A stretch of DNA of 57,784 bases from contig CAMPET010000118.1 in NCBI GenBank assembly GCA_946803715.1, positions 161,854-219,637 on the forward strand, in the 5' to 3' direction. How positions within the stretch are numbered: the first letter of the stretch is position 1; every line of letters starts with the position of its first letter. Of this stretch, positions 35,392 to 49,600 are shown one piece after another. The stretch is from Beroe ovata (taxonomy: Eukaryota; Ctenophora; Nuda; Beroida; Beroidae). The notes below the pieces were generated by a model. The model ran no database searches. It worked only from the letters and a program-made list of their open reading frames with translations, and was not told where the DNA came from. Both the position numbers and the translations under genes were made by a program.

Positions 35392-36989
35392 ACGACTTTG
35401 ACAATACCTTTTCAGGCCGCTCTTTGTGCTCAAGATCAGCAGATCCCTACGGTGAAATACTTGTGGAGGAAAGACACGCCGGTTCCTGCTCAAGGATAAC
35501 TAGCACAATTGTAACTGTCACAATTGCTATCAGTTTTTACTTAATTCAAATTGTTAACCATAAAACTAGGAAGAAGCGGGAAGAACAGTCACCATCAATC
35601 ATATTCATCAGATCAAGGACTTTCATTTAGGGACTGAGAGTTAGAGAGTCAGTTAGGCGTAGAGAGTTAGACTTAGACTTAGAGACAGTAGTTCCTGTTC
35701 TGGTTCATGATACATCAATTTCTGATCTGCTAGCGCTCAAGAGCTCATGGTCATAAAACCAGCTTTCCACTCGCGTTAAAATGTTAATGAGTATGAATTT
35801 TTAGGTCTTCCAGTTTTTAGGTCTTTCAGTTTCACTTTGGCAGTTTGGCTTGCTGTTTGTAGTACAAATTGTACTGCACAGGTGCACACTGCACAGCATG
35901 AAGCTCCATTACCAAACGATTTCAGATGTCCATGTTGCAATGTTGCATGTATGGTTACAGTTACACTTACAAATCACAACCTGATTCTGAGCCACTTTAT
36001 TGCTGAATTGCATAGCTGAATGAGTATAATTCTTCACATTGAAGAATTGAATTCTTCACATTCTGAGAATATAAAGTTGCGCGCGCGCGACGAAATTCTC
36101 GACAGGGTCTATACTCTATCATCGATCGACAAGCGTCAGCACGTTTGCATTGCAAGTTTGCGCCGCGCGCGCAAAACGAAATTCTCGACAGGGTCAATCA
36201 TCGATCGACAAGGCCGGATGTTATCATATTTATATGTCAGACTCAATCTGACAATCTGTCCACTGCACTGTTTCTCGCGCGCGAAAAACATGTGCACACG
36301 TTGCGCGCCCCTGTTCTACTCAGTGAACTGAAAGTGAAAAGTTAAGTCGTAGAAAGGAGACGCGCAGCGGAGTATTTGGGTCACGCAGCGCGGGAACAGA
36401 AAAACAGTGGAAGACAACATGAACAATACACAATACAAAATCCGGCAAGCGCGGCTCCTGTTCAGAACCTTCCACTTCCAGACCTGATCAGTGATCACTC
36501 AATGAGTGATCACTGATCAGGTCTGGAACTGGAAGTGGAGGAAAACTGACAGTGAGTGTGACAGTGACACAATAAGTTAATATTAAACAGATTATCTGTA
36601 TCAATATCATTATCATTTATGGCGAGTAATTTTGAAGTTAAATAATTAATACCAATTACGAAAGCCGAAACTTATCTTAATCTAATATGACTTACACTGA
36701 CTTATACAACCAAAAAATATATATCCGAAAAAATCAAAACACAAAAAGGATTGCCCCTTTACTTGTTCCTTCATCCTGCAATGCTGATGAATATCAACTT
36801 TGAGGTGATACTGATGTCGGATATTTCTAAATTTTTGCATAATGCATAACAAATTCTTAATTGTTATACTATTGTTTGTATATTGTTTATACATACTATT
36901 ACTATAGGTACTACTATACATTGATACAACTGCAATTACAGGGATCCCCAAGTCCCAGTTTCAAGGTATCACTATCAGTATCTATGGCG
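35392..36989. other. Divergent allelic copy of the 38.2-40.3 kb interval
   Basis: The sequence is collinear with 34457 onward and with 38238-40260, with substitutions and indels. It lacks the MITE C and A insertions found at 39.1-39.7 kb and keeps their empty sites, for example AGAAAAACAGTGGAAGAC at 36399. It contains repeat B (36292-36398) and GC-rich fold-back pieces (36080-36210). No gene seen. Confidence 0.7.
36483..36540. repeat. Near-perfect palindrome
   Basis: AGACCTGATCAGTGATCACT, a short centre, then its reverse complement AGTGATCACTGATCAGGTCT; flanking CTTCCACTTCC/GGAAGTGG extend the arms. The allelic copy is at 39767-39828. Confidence 0.85.
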
Positions 36990-37368
36990 GATCAGGAGGC
37001 TCACCTGGAATTTTATCTCTGAAAAATGGAATTTGACCCTTCTGCTCCGCACGTGGATCACAGGGCTCATCTTAGGTGAGCCTTCTGATCCACGTGGCGC
37101 TTCTCTGGGGTCAAGTCAAAATTCGATGATCACTCAAATCCAATTTGACCCCAGGGAAGCGCAACGTGGATCAGAAGGGTCACCTAAGTGAACTCAGTGA
37201 TCCACGTGTATGGATCAGAAGGGTCAAATTCTATTTTGCCGTGTGACCCTCCTGATCCACACGTGGATCACAGGGTTCATCTTAGGTGAGCCTTCTGATC
37301 CACGTTGCGCTTCCCTGGGGTCAAATTGGATTTGAGTGACCCTCCTGATCCACCTAAGGTGGATCAGG
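36990..37368. repeat. Palindrome-rich GGATCAGAAGGGTC array
   Basis: Many copies in both orientations of GTGGATCAGAAGGGTCACCT / AGGTGAGCCTTCTGATCCAC and of CCAATTTGACCCCAGGGAAG / CTTCCCTGGGGTCAAATTGG. Long stretches pair with themselves. It ends at the N at 37369, where the assembly jumps into ferroportin. Confidence 0.8.
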
Positions 37369-37369
37369 N
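37369..37369. other. Single-N contig join
   Basis: One undetermined base between palindromic repeat and the interior of a ferroportin coding region; an abrupt, non-biological transition. Confidence 0.92.
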
Positions 37370-38063
37370 GAACAACGTTAAAGACCTCTACATAGCGATC
37401 ACCATGGGGGCTGGAGCAATGTTTGGTATTCTTGGGACAGTGTGCTTCACACCATTCACCAAGAAATATGGTGTATCAGCGTGTGGGGTGTTTGGTGCTG
37501 TGTGTCTGGCTGTCAGTTATGCGATCAGCTGGTCAAGTGTCGCGTTTCCCCGGGGGGAGCTGAATTCCCCCGACAGTCCGGCCCCAGCAAATACCAATAG
37601 AACATGTGGAGAGGAAGGGGGAGCAGATGCGTTGTCCCAAATTACCGGAAGTGTGAACACTCATACCATCGTACTGCTTGTCGGTATCACAACTATCCGA
37701 TTTGGACTTTGGATATACGATCTTGCCATCTCACAACTCTTCCAAATGTCAGTTCCAGAGCCCCAGAGAAACACAGTGGGTGGGATTCAGAGCTCCCTCA
37801 ACAGTTTCTTCGACTGTCTTTTCATAACACTCACTGTGATCATGCCTGATCCAAATCAGTTCGGCATACTTATCATAGTTTCCTGTGTTGCTTGCATTGG
37901 CAGCTGTGTAACCTACATTGGGTGGTTCGTTAAAACGGGGGGAATAAAAAAGGAGAAAGTGATCCAGAAACAGGCCGAGGAAAAAGCTGACACCCCCGCG
38001 AATGCTGAAACCTTGAAGTTGATGGACTCTGAAACTGGCGGTGAAGAGGAAACAGGAATTTAA
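37370..38063 (+). pseudogene. Truncated ferroportin copy, probably an assembly duplicate
   Basis: Encodes the last ~230 residues of the ferroportin at 32723-34282, starting in the middle of a codon series right after an N. The 1802-bp interval 37370-39171 matches 33589-35390 with no indel. I see five substitutions in the coding part, all synonymous and all within the first ~135 bp; the sections I compared further on are identical. It has no start or promoter of its own. It is best read as the end of an overlapping contig and not as a second gene. Confidence 0.85.
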
Positions 38064-39136
38064 TCTAATCCAGATCATGGGAAACCGCTTTTTCATTTCA
38101 AACTGATTTTTAATTTTAAATAATACTGGGTCAGTTTGTGTTTCACTGAATTTCGACGATTTCGTATTACTACTACTCTGCAGTTTGCATCACGTCATTA
38201 CCAAGATGTACGTCTTGTAGATGTGCGAATTTCACCACGACTTTGACAATACCTTTTCAGGCCGCTCTTTGTGCGCAAGATCAGCAGATCCCTACGGTGA
38301 AATACTTGTGGAGGAAAGACACCCCGGTCCCTGCTCAAGGATAACTAGCACAATTGCTATCAGTTTTTACTTAATTGTTAACCATAAGACTAAGAAGAAG
38401 CGGGAAGAACAGTCACCATCAATCACATTCATCAGATCAAGGACTTTCATTTAGAGAGTAAGAGAGTCAGTTAGGCTTATACTTATAGAGTTAGACTTAG
38501 GCTTAGAGACAGTAGTTCCTGTTCTGGTTCATGATTCATCAAATTCTGATGTGCTAGCGCTCAAGAGCTCGTGGTTATAAAATCAGCTTTCCACTCGCGT
38601 TAAACTTAAAAATAAAATGAGTATGACTTTTTAGGTCTTTCAGTTTTTAGGTCTTTCACTTTCAGTTTCACTTTGGCAGTTTGGCTTGCTGTTTGTACTG
38701 CACTGGTGCACACTGCATGTGCACACGTTGCGCGCCCCTATTCTACTCAGTGAACTGAAAAGTCGTAGAAAGGAGACGCGCAGCGCGCGCGGAGTATTTG
38801 GGTCACGCAGCGCGGGAACAACACTGCACAGCATGAAGCTCCATTTCCAAACGATTTCAGATGTCCATGTTGCCTGATGGTTATACTTATGTGCACACGT
38901 TGCGCGCCCCTGTTCTACTCACTCTCAGTGAACTGAAAAGTCGTAGAATGTAGAAAACCACGGAGCCGCGCAGCGCGCGCGGAGTATTTGGGTCACGCAG
39001 CGCGGGAACATTATACTTATAAATCACAACCTGATTCTGAGCCACGTTATTGGTGAATTGCATAGCTGAATGAGTAAAATTCTTCACATTGAGTTGTTAT
39101 GTGTTAAGAACTACAACTTGTAATTCTAAACACGTT
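38064..39136. repeat. Duplicate of the ferroportin 3' flank
   Basis: Identical in the sections compared to 34283-35355, including both repeat B copies (38719-38820 and 38891-39010). No gene seen. Confidence 0.8.
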
Positions 39137-39237
39137 TGTAGGATTTTACCCTACCGTCGGTGCGCGCGATTTTCAATCCGCCCCTTGGCCTTGCCAGGGA
39201 TAAAATCCCGCCAGCAAGGGTAGGGTGAAATCCTACA
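39137..39237. mobile_element. MITE family C, copy 1
   Basis: Starts TGTAGGATTTTACCCTACC and ends GGTAGGGTGAAATCCTACA; the ends are long inverted repeats that form a hairpin. Flanks share TAAACACGT on both sides, an apparent target-site duplication of about 9 bp. A truncated copy of the same insertion ends the contig at 35356-35390. Confidence 0.82.
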
Positions 39238-39246
39238 ATAAACACG

Positions 39247-39388
39247 TTGTCAGATGTTACCTGACCTGTTTCTCGCGCACGCGCGCCTTCATCGAAGGCC
39301 GAAACATCGAAGGCCTGTTTCGGCCTTCGATGAAGGCGCGCGCGCCGCGCGCGAGAAACTGAGGTCAGATATAGATAAAATCTGACAA
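39247..39388. mobile_element. MITE family A, copy 2, with 9-bp TSD
   Basis: Termini TTGTCAGAT and ATCTGACAA; flanked by ATAAACACG at 39238-39246 and 39389-39397. The hairpin core has CTTCATCGAAGGCC and GGCCTTCGATGAAG. It inserted directly beside MITE C copy 1, apparently after it. Nine-base duplications and long inverted ends recall Mutator-like elements (inference). Confidence 0.85.
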
Positions 39389-39470
39389 ATAAACACGTGC
39401 TTACCTTTATCATGTGGAATAAATCAAAATGTTACAATGTTTAGTTCTACTCAGTGAACTGAAAAGTCGT

Positions 39471-39542
39471 TGTAGGATTTTACCCTACCGTCGGTGCGCG
39501 CGATTTTCAATCCCGCCAGCAAGGGTAGGGTGAAATCCTACA
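39471..39542. mobile_element. MITE family C, copy 2 (internally deleted)
   Basis: 72 bp with the same ends as copy 1 but lacking part of the middle. It interrupts a repeat B copy: AAAAGTCG occurs on both sides of the insertion. Confidence 0.82.
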
Positions 39543-39602
39543 AAAAAAGTCGTAGAAAGGAGACGCGCAGCGGAGTATTTGGGTCACGCAGCGCGGGAAC
39601 AG
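39543..39602 (+). repeat. Repeat B fragment split by MITE C insertion
   Basis: AAGTCGTAGAAAGGAGACGC ... GGGAACA continues the repeat B unit whose left part (TCTACTCAGTGAACTG) lies at 39445-39470. Confidence 0.7.
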
Positions 39603-39611
39603 AAAAACAGT

Positions 39612-39709
39612 TGTAGGATTTTACCCTACCGTCGGTGCGCGCGATTTTCAATCCGCCCCAATCTGCCAGGGATAAAATCCCGCCAGCAAGGGTAGGGTGA
39701 CATCCTACA
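39612..39709. mobile_element. MITE family C, copy 3, with visible empty site
   Basis: 98 bp, TGTAGGATTTTACC ... ATCCTACA. AAAACAG (or AAAAACAGT, depending on where the terminus is drawn) is repeated at both edges. The uninterrupted target AGAAAAACAGTGGAAGAC is present at 36399-36416 on the alternative contig. Confidence 0.85.
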
Positions 39710-39766
39710 AAAAACAGTGGAAGACAACAATACAAAATCTGGCAAGCGCGGCTCCTGTTCAGAACC

Positions 39767-39828
39767 TTCCACTTCCAGACCTGATCAGTGATCACTCAAT
39801 GAGTGATCACTGATCAGGTCTGGAAGTG
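39767..39828. repeat. Near-perfect palindrome, allelic copy
   Basis: The same palindrome as at 36483-36540, centred on CACTCAATGAGTG. Confidence 0.85.
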
Positions 39829-39829
39829 G

Positions 39830-40529
39830 AGGAAAACTGACAGTGAGACGTGAGTGTGACAGTGACACATTGACACAATAAGTTAATTATAAGTTAATTA
39901 TAAGATTATCTGTATCAATATCATTTATGGCCAGTAATTTTGAAGTTAAATAATTAATACCAATTACGAATACTGAAAATTATTTAATATGACTTACACT
40001 GACTTATACAACCGAAAAAACATATAAAAACCGAAAAAATCAAACACAAAAAGGATTGCCCCTTTACTTGTTCCTTCATCCTGCAATGCTGATGAATATC
40101 ACCTTTGAGGTGATACTGATGTCGGATATTTCTAAATTTTTGCATAACAAATTCTAAATTGTTATACTATTGTTTGTATATTGTTTATACATACTATAGG
40201 TACTACTATACACTGATACAACTGCAATTACAAGGATCCCCAAGTCCCAGTCTCAAGGTATCACTATCAGTATCAATGATAGTGTCATTATCAATCAACA
40301 ACTCGCAATTTTGACCGATAATGTTCAGTTCATCTTTTGAGGCCGGTTCAGAATGAACATTCTCGTCATTCCTAGCCTCGGAATCTCTTTTTGAAATCCT
40401 GAATCTGACGACTACTGCGACTGAATGAAACTTGTAGTCAATGATGCTGGGGAACAGAGAACCATGAGAATCCAAATCCAATCTTGGCAAAATCCCAGGA
40501 ACTGTGATCAGACTGAGACAGCGCGGGTT
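39830..40529. other. Intergenic, no gene recognised
   Basis: The first part is collinear with 36540-36960. The rest leads to the PACRGL stop codon. A minus-strand frame at 40206-40490 has no recognisable domain. Confidence 0.4.
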
Positions 40530-42054
<1,525 letters not shown>

Positions 42055-42647
42055 TTGACGCTTGATACTATCAAATAGCCACAGTTACTACGATCAATAT
42101 ACAGAGCAGTTTTTAACAATCTAAGAGCTCATAAACACCGAGAACTTTACCACATCTTGAGCATCTTAGATACCGGTAATAACGTTAATCCAATAAATAA
42201 AATCATAATTTACACTGATAATCATGATAATATGATACTGTATGATAACTACAAACATAGTATATTCTGTACAAATTGATATTAAAAACGTGCGTATTCA
42301 TAATGTCTGAAAAACATGCGTATCTGATGAAGGAAGTTCAACTGTTGCTCAAGTAATACAAACGGTGATAATAAAAAGCTGCCCGTAAGATTTAGATTAT
42401 GTATGTGAAGGTTATAAATTATTACTTGATAGAATTAGAATAACGAAAATTAACGAATAAAAGTGTTGTGATCAAGTAGATCATGTTGAAAAAGTATAGT
42501 TAGCTTATTAAAAACGCTGTATAGCTTGCATAATGCATAGTTTGTATAGTTAGAGTAACGTAAAAGGTCCCACTTATTCAACCAAAAACTAAACAGCCAT
42601 GCCTCATGTCGGGATATTGATGAAGGAGCACCTTTCGTAATCAGGAT

Positions 42648-45014
42648 TCACATAACTCTGACTGAGTTGATATATTTCTTACCGAGGACACTGTCTTGCA
42701 CTTTCTGAAATGAACTCAATTCAAGCTTGAGGGATAACTAAATGCTTATCTAACGTGTATGGCATGGAGATTACTAGCGTGACACAAGCAGTATGATACC
42801 TTGTTAAACAGCTTAGCTCGGAGTCTGTATGTTTCTCTTTCTCTCTGAACCCTCCCGTCTTTCTTCTTCTTCTGAACTTCAGATAGCTGTTCATATATCC
42901 TGTAAGGGGGGAGGGAAGAATGGGTTATTCATGAGTTTATTGGATGAGGTATTTAAAGGAACAAAGGTGAGAAAATCAGAACCCACTTCTTAGATCTGCG
43001 AACCATTTCCTTGTGCGACATTATCTTGTGTCGAGGTGGAGGAACTGAGGAGAAACAAAGTTTTAGATCTAACAGCAGCAAGAAGTTGAGCTTTCTTTTC
43101 CTTAAAGTTAATGATAATTTGTACCCAAATTCAAAGGGAGCATCTTGAAAAACTCAAACTCTGACTCACTGTCAAATTTCAGGAAGTAGTTGGGGTCGAC
43201 AGTTGGTCTGGGTCGTTCTGGTGGAGTTCTATCGGCAAACCTCTGTCTTGCTTCTTTACACAACTGTATTTGTAGTGCGCGTCTTCGGGAATTCTGAGGT
43301 GTATATAATCAATGTGTGTCAGAGCTAACTATAGACCGGGAAACATTGCCTACATAAACTGTGGACCATCACGTATTTTTTCAGCTGTACAGTGTACCTT
43401 GATAAATCGTCTCTTATGTTCATGGAATGCGTCTTGTAATTTCCCAGTCTTGAACACCATATTTGGATAGCCTGGAGCTCGTTCCACCTCTTCACTGGTC
43501 ACAGACTCCATGTCCAAACTGAGATATGATCAGAGCTATATAACAGAGGGAGAGGGAAACTGATCCAGTGATCTAGAGCCCCATATTAAGAAAAGTTAAA
43601 CAAAGAGAGCCACTATGCATCAGACGCTGAGAAGCACCTGATTTCAAAAGCTACTGGTGCTTTGATTGGCTCCTTAGCAGGGGGAGGAGTGGGAGTCCTG
43701 TCTCCATCATCCTTCACAGGGATAGCATCCAGATCAGGGGAGAGTTCTTCTTTGTTCAGTCTCTTCTCCTGTCTATGTCTCCTCTCTTCCTCTATCTGCA
43801 GAGCGGGATGAACAAAATCAATAGGTATGGTAGAACCAACCTAAATATGACTATGAGGAAACCTATCTATGTCATTCTCAACATGAACAAAGCACTTGAG
43901 CAAATGAAGCACTTGGGCATACCTCCATGATGAGACGGTTAATCCGCTCCTCCCTTGAGTCAGCTGATTGGTGAGGCGAGTCAACAACCAGGGGGGCAGA
44001 GTATGGTCGATTCCTGACCTTCTTTAACTCTCCTGCACTGACATCAAACATTTCTGGAGGCTTGGTCACTTTCTTATCACCTTTCTTCGGAGAGTTTCCC
44101 CCTCTTCTGTTGACATTCTTCTCTGCTCTGTCACTGTCTTTACGATATGTCTCTTGACTGAACGACTTCTGGAGCTTTTCCAACTTCTTGACATCCACCT
44201 CAATTAACGGACGTCTCTTGGAACTTGGTTTGCGTTGCTTAAGAGCCTTGGACTCAATGGCAAACTTCATGAATTGTTCCCAGAGGGCGTTGATTGCAGC
44301 CATATCCTGCTCAGCCATGCATGTACCGTCAGTAAGGGTGGAGTCATCGGAAACAATGCTTGCAGGGGTGAATGCACACTTCCCTCGATACTTCTCCGCC
44401 TCGGCTTTGGGAGTTGATGTCGGTAATTCCTTTGTTGTGGACACGACCTTGTTAGTCGAAGTCTTGTTTTCCTGTACTTTATTCTTCCGCTCCTCCTCAT
44501 CCTGCTCAGCCTTCTTGCGGAGTATATCCATGAAAAGCTCTCTGGTTGCCTGCTGAGTGGAGTCCAGGGAACTGTCCCCACTTTCGGGCTGAGCAGCAGG
44601 CTGCAGTGGACTTGGTTCACGAACTGGAGACTGTGTTCTTTGGGTGTAAGCATCCACAGCAGTTGTTTTCTTGGTATGCTTCCCAGATAGCGGGGGTGTA
44701 GTGACTCTAGCTACAGGTGAAGGGGCAACATCACTGGTATTACAGTCCACATCAACTCTGCTTGGAGCTGTTTGCATTGACCTGTTGAGGACGTGAGCAG
44801 GTGAGGACTGCTGCATCCTGTCAACTTTGGCAACACTACTCGAACCACATGAAATGGGAGGGGCTTGCTCTGTCTTCTTGCTATCCATTCTCTTCTCCAT
44901 GTCTCTGAGGAATTTCTCATTCGTCTGTTCCCGTAGAGACCTCTTCAGTGCTGTCAGTGTAGCTAGTTGTCTATCTGTCTCTGAATCACACTCGCTATAC
45001 GAGGTGTCTGGCTG
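42648..45014 (-). pseudogene. 5'-truncated copy of the ALMS-motif gene (contig end)
   Basis: Contains the 3' part of the large exon (45014-43923) and seven downstream exons: 43795-43638, 43518-43398, 43293-43170, 43044-42987, 42899-42800 and 42704-42648 plus their introns, matching the full gene at 46678-51379 exon by exon (exon 4 is 6 nt shorter). It stops at the N at 45015, in mid-exon. Substitutions between copies are scattered through exons and introns and frames stay open, as expected for two alleles. Not evidence of a second gene. Confidence 0.85.
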
Positions 45015-45015
45015 N
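45015..45015. other. Single-N contig join
   Basis: One undetermined base in the middle of a coding exon; the sequence on the right is unrelated intronic DNA of the PACRGL gene. Confidence 0.92.
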
Positions 45016-45046
45016 AAAGAGTCATTATTCAAAACTGGCTTTTTTA

Positions 45047-46071
<1,025 letters not shown>

Positions 46072-46677
46072 TTGACGCTTGATACTATCAAATAGTCACA
46101 GTTACTATGATCAATATACAAAGCGGTTTTTAACAATTTAAGAGCTCATAAACACCGAGAACTTTACCACAATGACCGTGAGCACCTTAGATACCGGTAA
46201 TAACGTTAATCCAATAAATAAAATGATAATTTACACTGATAATCATGATAATGTAATACTGTATGATAACTACAAACATAGTATATTCTGTACAAATTGA
46301 TATTAAAAACGTGCGTATTCATAATGTCTGAAAAACATGCGTATCTGATGAAGGAAGTTCAACTGTTGCTCAAGTGATACAAACGGTGATAATAAAAAGC
46401 TGCCCGTAAGATTTAGATTATGTATGTGAAGGTTATAAGTTATTACTTGATAGAATTAGAATAACGAAAATTAACGAATAAAAGTGTAGTGATAAAGTAG
46501 ATCATGTTGAAAAAGTATAGTTAGCTTATTAAAAACGCTGTATAGCTGGCGTGATGCATAGTTTGTATAGTTTGTATAGTTAGGGTAACATAAAAGGTCC
46601 CACTTATTCTACCAAAAACTAAACAGTCATGCCTCGTGTCGGGATATTGATGAAGGGGCACCCTTCGTAGACGGGGT

Positions 46678-49600
46678 TCACATAACTCTGACTGAGTTGA
46701 TATATTTCTTACCGAGGACACTGTCTTGCACTTTCTGAAATGAACTCAATTCAAGCTTGAGGGATAACTAGATGCTTATCTAACGTGTATGGCATGGAGA
46801 TTACTAGCTTGACACAAGCAGTAGTATGATACCTTGTTAAACAGCTTAGCTCGGAGTCTGTATGTTTCTCTTTCTCTTTGAACCCTCCCGTCTTTCTTCT
46901 TCTTCTGAACTTCAGATAGCTGTTCATATATCCTGTAAGGGGGGAGGGAAGAATGGGTTATTCATGAGTTTATCGGATGAGGTATTCAAAGGAACAAAGT
47001 TGAGAAAAACAGAACCCACTTCTTAGATCTGCGAACCATTTCCTTGTGCGACATTATCTTGTGTCGAGGTGGAGGAACTGAGGAGACACAGAGTTTTAGA
47101 TCTAAGAGTAACAGAAGTTTGGCTTTCGTTTCATGAATAATTTCTAATACAAACAATGTGGAACTCGGAATTCTGACTCACTGTCAAATTTCAGGAAGTA
47201 GTTGGGGTCGACAGTTGGTCTGGGTCGTTCTGGTGGTGTTCTATCGGCAAACCTCTGTCTTGCTTCCTTACACAACTGTATTTGTAGTGCCCGTCTTCGG
47301 GAATTCTGAGGTGTAATCAATGTGTGTCAGAAATAACTATAGAGTAGTTACCCTCTTGTTATCTGAGTTAGTTAGTTACAAAACTCTGGATCATCACGTA
47401 TTTTTTCAGCTGTACCTTGATGAATCGTCTCTTATGTTCATGGAATGCGTCTTGTAATTTCCCAGTCTTGAACACCATATTGGGATAGCCTGGAGCTCGT
47501 TCCACCTCTTCACTGGTCACAGATTCCATGTCCAAACTGAGATATGATCAGAGCTATATAATAGAGAGAAGGAAGCTGATCAAGTGATCTAGAGCCCCAT
47601 ATAAAGAAAAGAGAGCCACTATGCATCAGACGCTGAGAAGTACCTGATTTCAAAAGCTACTGGTGCTTTGATTGGGTCCTTAGCAGGGGGAGGTGAGGGA
47701 GTGGGAGTCTTGTCTCCATCATCCTTCACAGGGACAGCATCCAGATCAGGGGAGAGTTCTTCCTTGTTCAGTCTCTTCTCCTGTCTATGTCTCCTCTCTT
47801 CCTCTATCTGCAGAGGGGAATGGACAAAATCACTAGGTATGGTAGAACCAACCTAAATATGAGGAAACTTATCTATATCATTCTCAACAAAGCACTTGAG
47901 CAAATGAAGCACTGGGGCATACCTCCATGATCAGACGGTTAATCCGCTCCTCCCTCGAGTCAACTGATTGGTGAGGCGAGTCAACAACCAGGGGGGCAGA
48001 GTATGGTCGATTCCTGACCTTCCTTAACTCTCCTGCACTGACATCAAACTTCTCTGGAGGCTTGGTCACTTTCTTATCACCTTTCTTCGGAGAGTTTCCC
48101 CCTCTTCTGTTGACGTTCTTCTCTGCTCTGTCACTGTCTTTGCGATATGTCTCTTGACTAAACGACTTCTGGAGCTTTTCCAACTTCTTGACATCCACCT
48201 CAATTAACGGACGTCTCTTGGAACTTGGTTTGCGTTGCTTAAGAGCCTTGGACTCAATGGCAAACTTCATGAATTGTTCCCAGAGGGCGTTGATTGCAGC
48301 CATATCCTGCTCAGCCATGCATGTACCGTCAGTAAGGGTGGAGTCATCGGAAACAATGCTTGCAGGGGTGAATGCACACTTCCCTCGATACTTCTCCGCC
48401 TCGGCTTTGGGAGTTGATGTCGGTAATTCCTTTGTTGTGGACACGACCTTGTTAGTCGAAGTCTTGTTTTCCTGTACTTTATTCTTCCGCTCCTCCTCAT
48501 CCTGCTCAGCCTTCTTGCGGAGTATATCCATGAAAAGCTCTCTGGTTGCCTGCTGAGTGGAGTCCAGGGAACTGTCCCCACTTTCGGGCTGAGCAGCAGG
48601 CTGCAGTGGACTAGGCACACGAATTGGAGACTGTGTTCTTTGGGTGTAAGCATCCACAGCGGTTGTTTTCTTGGTATGCTTGCCAGACGGCGGGGGTGTA
48701 GTGACTCTAGGTACAGGTGAAGGGGCAACATCACTGGTATTACAGTCCACATCAACTCTGCTTGGAGCTGTTTGCATTGACCTGTTGAGGACGTGAGCAG
48801 GTGAGGACTGCTGCATCCTGTCAACTTTGGCAACACTACTCGAACCACATGAAATGGGAGGGGCTTGCTCTGTCTTCTTGCTATCCATTCTCTTCTCCAT
48901 GTCTCTGAGGAATTTCTCATTCGTCTGTTCCCGTAGAGACCTCTTCAGTGCTGTCAGTGTAGCTAGTTGTCTGTCTGTCTCTGAATCACACTCGCTATAC
49001 GAGGTGTCTGGCTGGTCAACTATGGGCGGGATAGGAGGCAAACAGTAGGGAGACTTCCTGCCTGCTTCCTCTTGGCATTGAGAGGTCTGTATATTGGCAT
49101 CTTGCAGTATCTTTGCTCTGGTCTGGTTCTCCAACAGCGACTGATAGTATGCGTGCTTGAAATCAGTGAATTCAGACCGCAATTTCTCTGTCCCTTCCTG
49201 TTTTTCCACGATCTCCCGTCTCAGAGCAGCAATATCAGTCATAATGGTGTTCTGCAGGGACATGAAACTGTTCTTCAAATTTGGATAATCTGCGCTATCG
49301 ATGGATGTGTCCGAAACCTTATTCCCAATTCTCTCTGGTTCTGAGACGAATCTACTGGTGATTAAGGATGGAATATCAAACTTCTCCACTTTCTCCGAGG
49401 AAGGGGCTGTCAAGGGACGATGTCGACCTTCATGCGGGCTCAGCACCGCAAATGCACTGCGGGGACGATTTTCAATAGACCTCATCTCACTTGATAACCG
49501 CAATTCAGCAGCTCTCTTCTCCAGACGATCAAGATCTGCTCTGAGCTCCGGAATCTTGGACTCCACAGTGGATTTCTCAGTGTGAGTTGGAAGGGTCTGT

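Noticed and set aside
37370-38063. A second ferroportin gene
   Set aside because: It starts mid-protein at a single N, has no promoter, and the 1.8-kb match to the first copy ends at the other N; an assembly overlap explains it.
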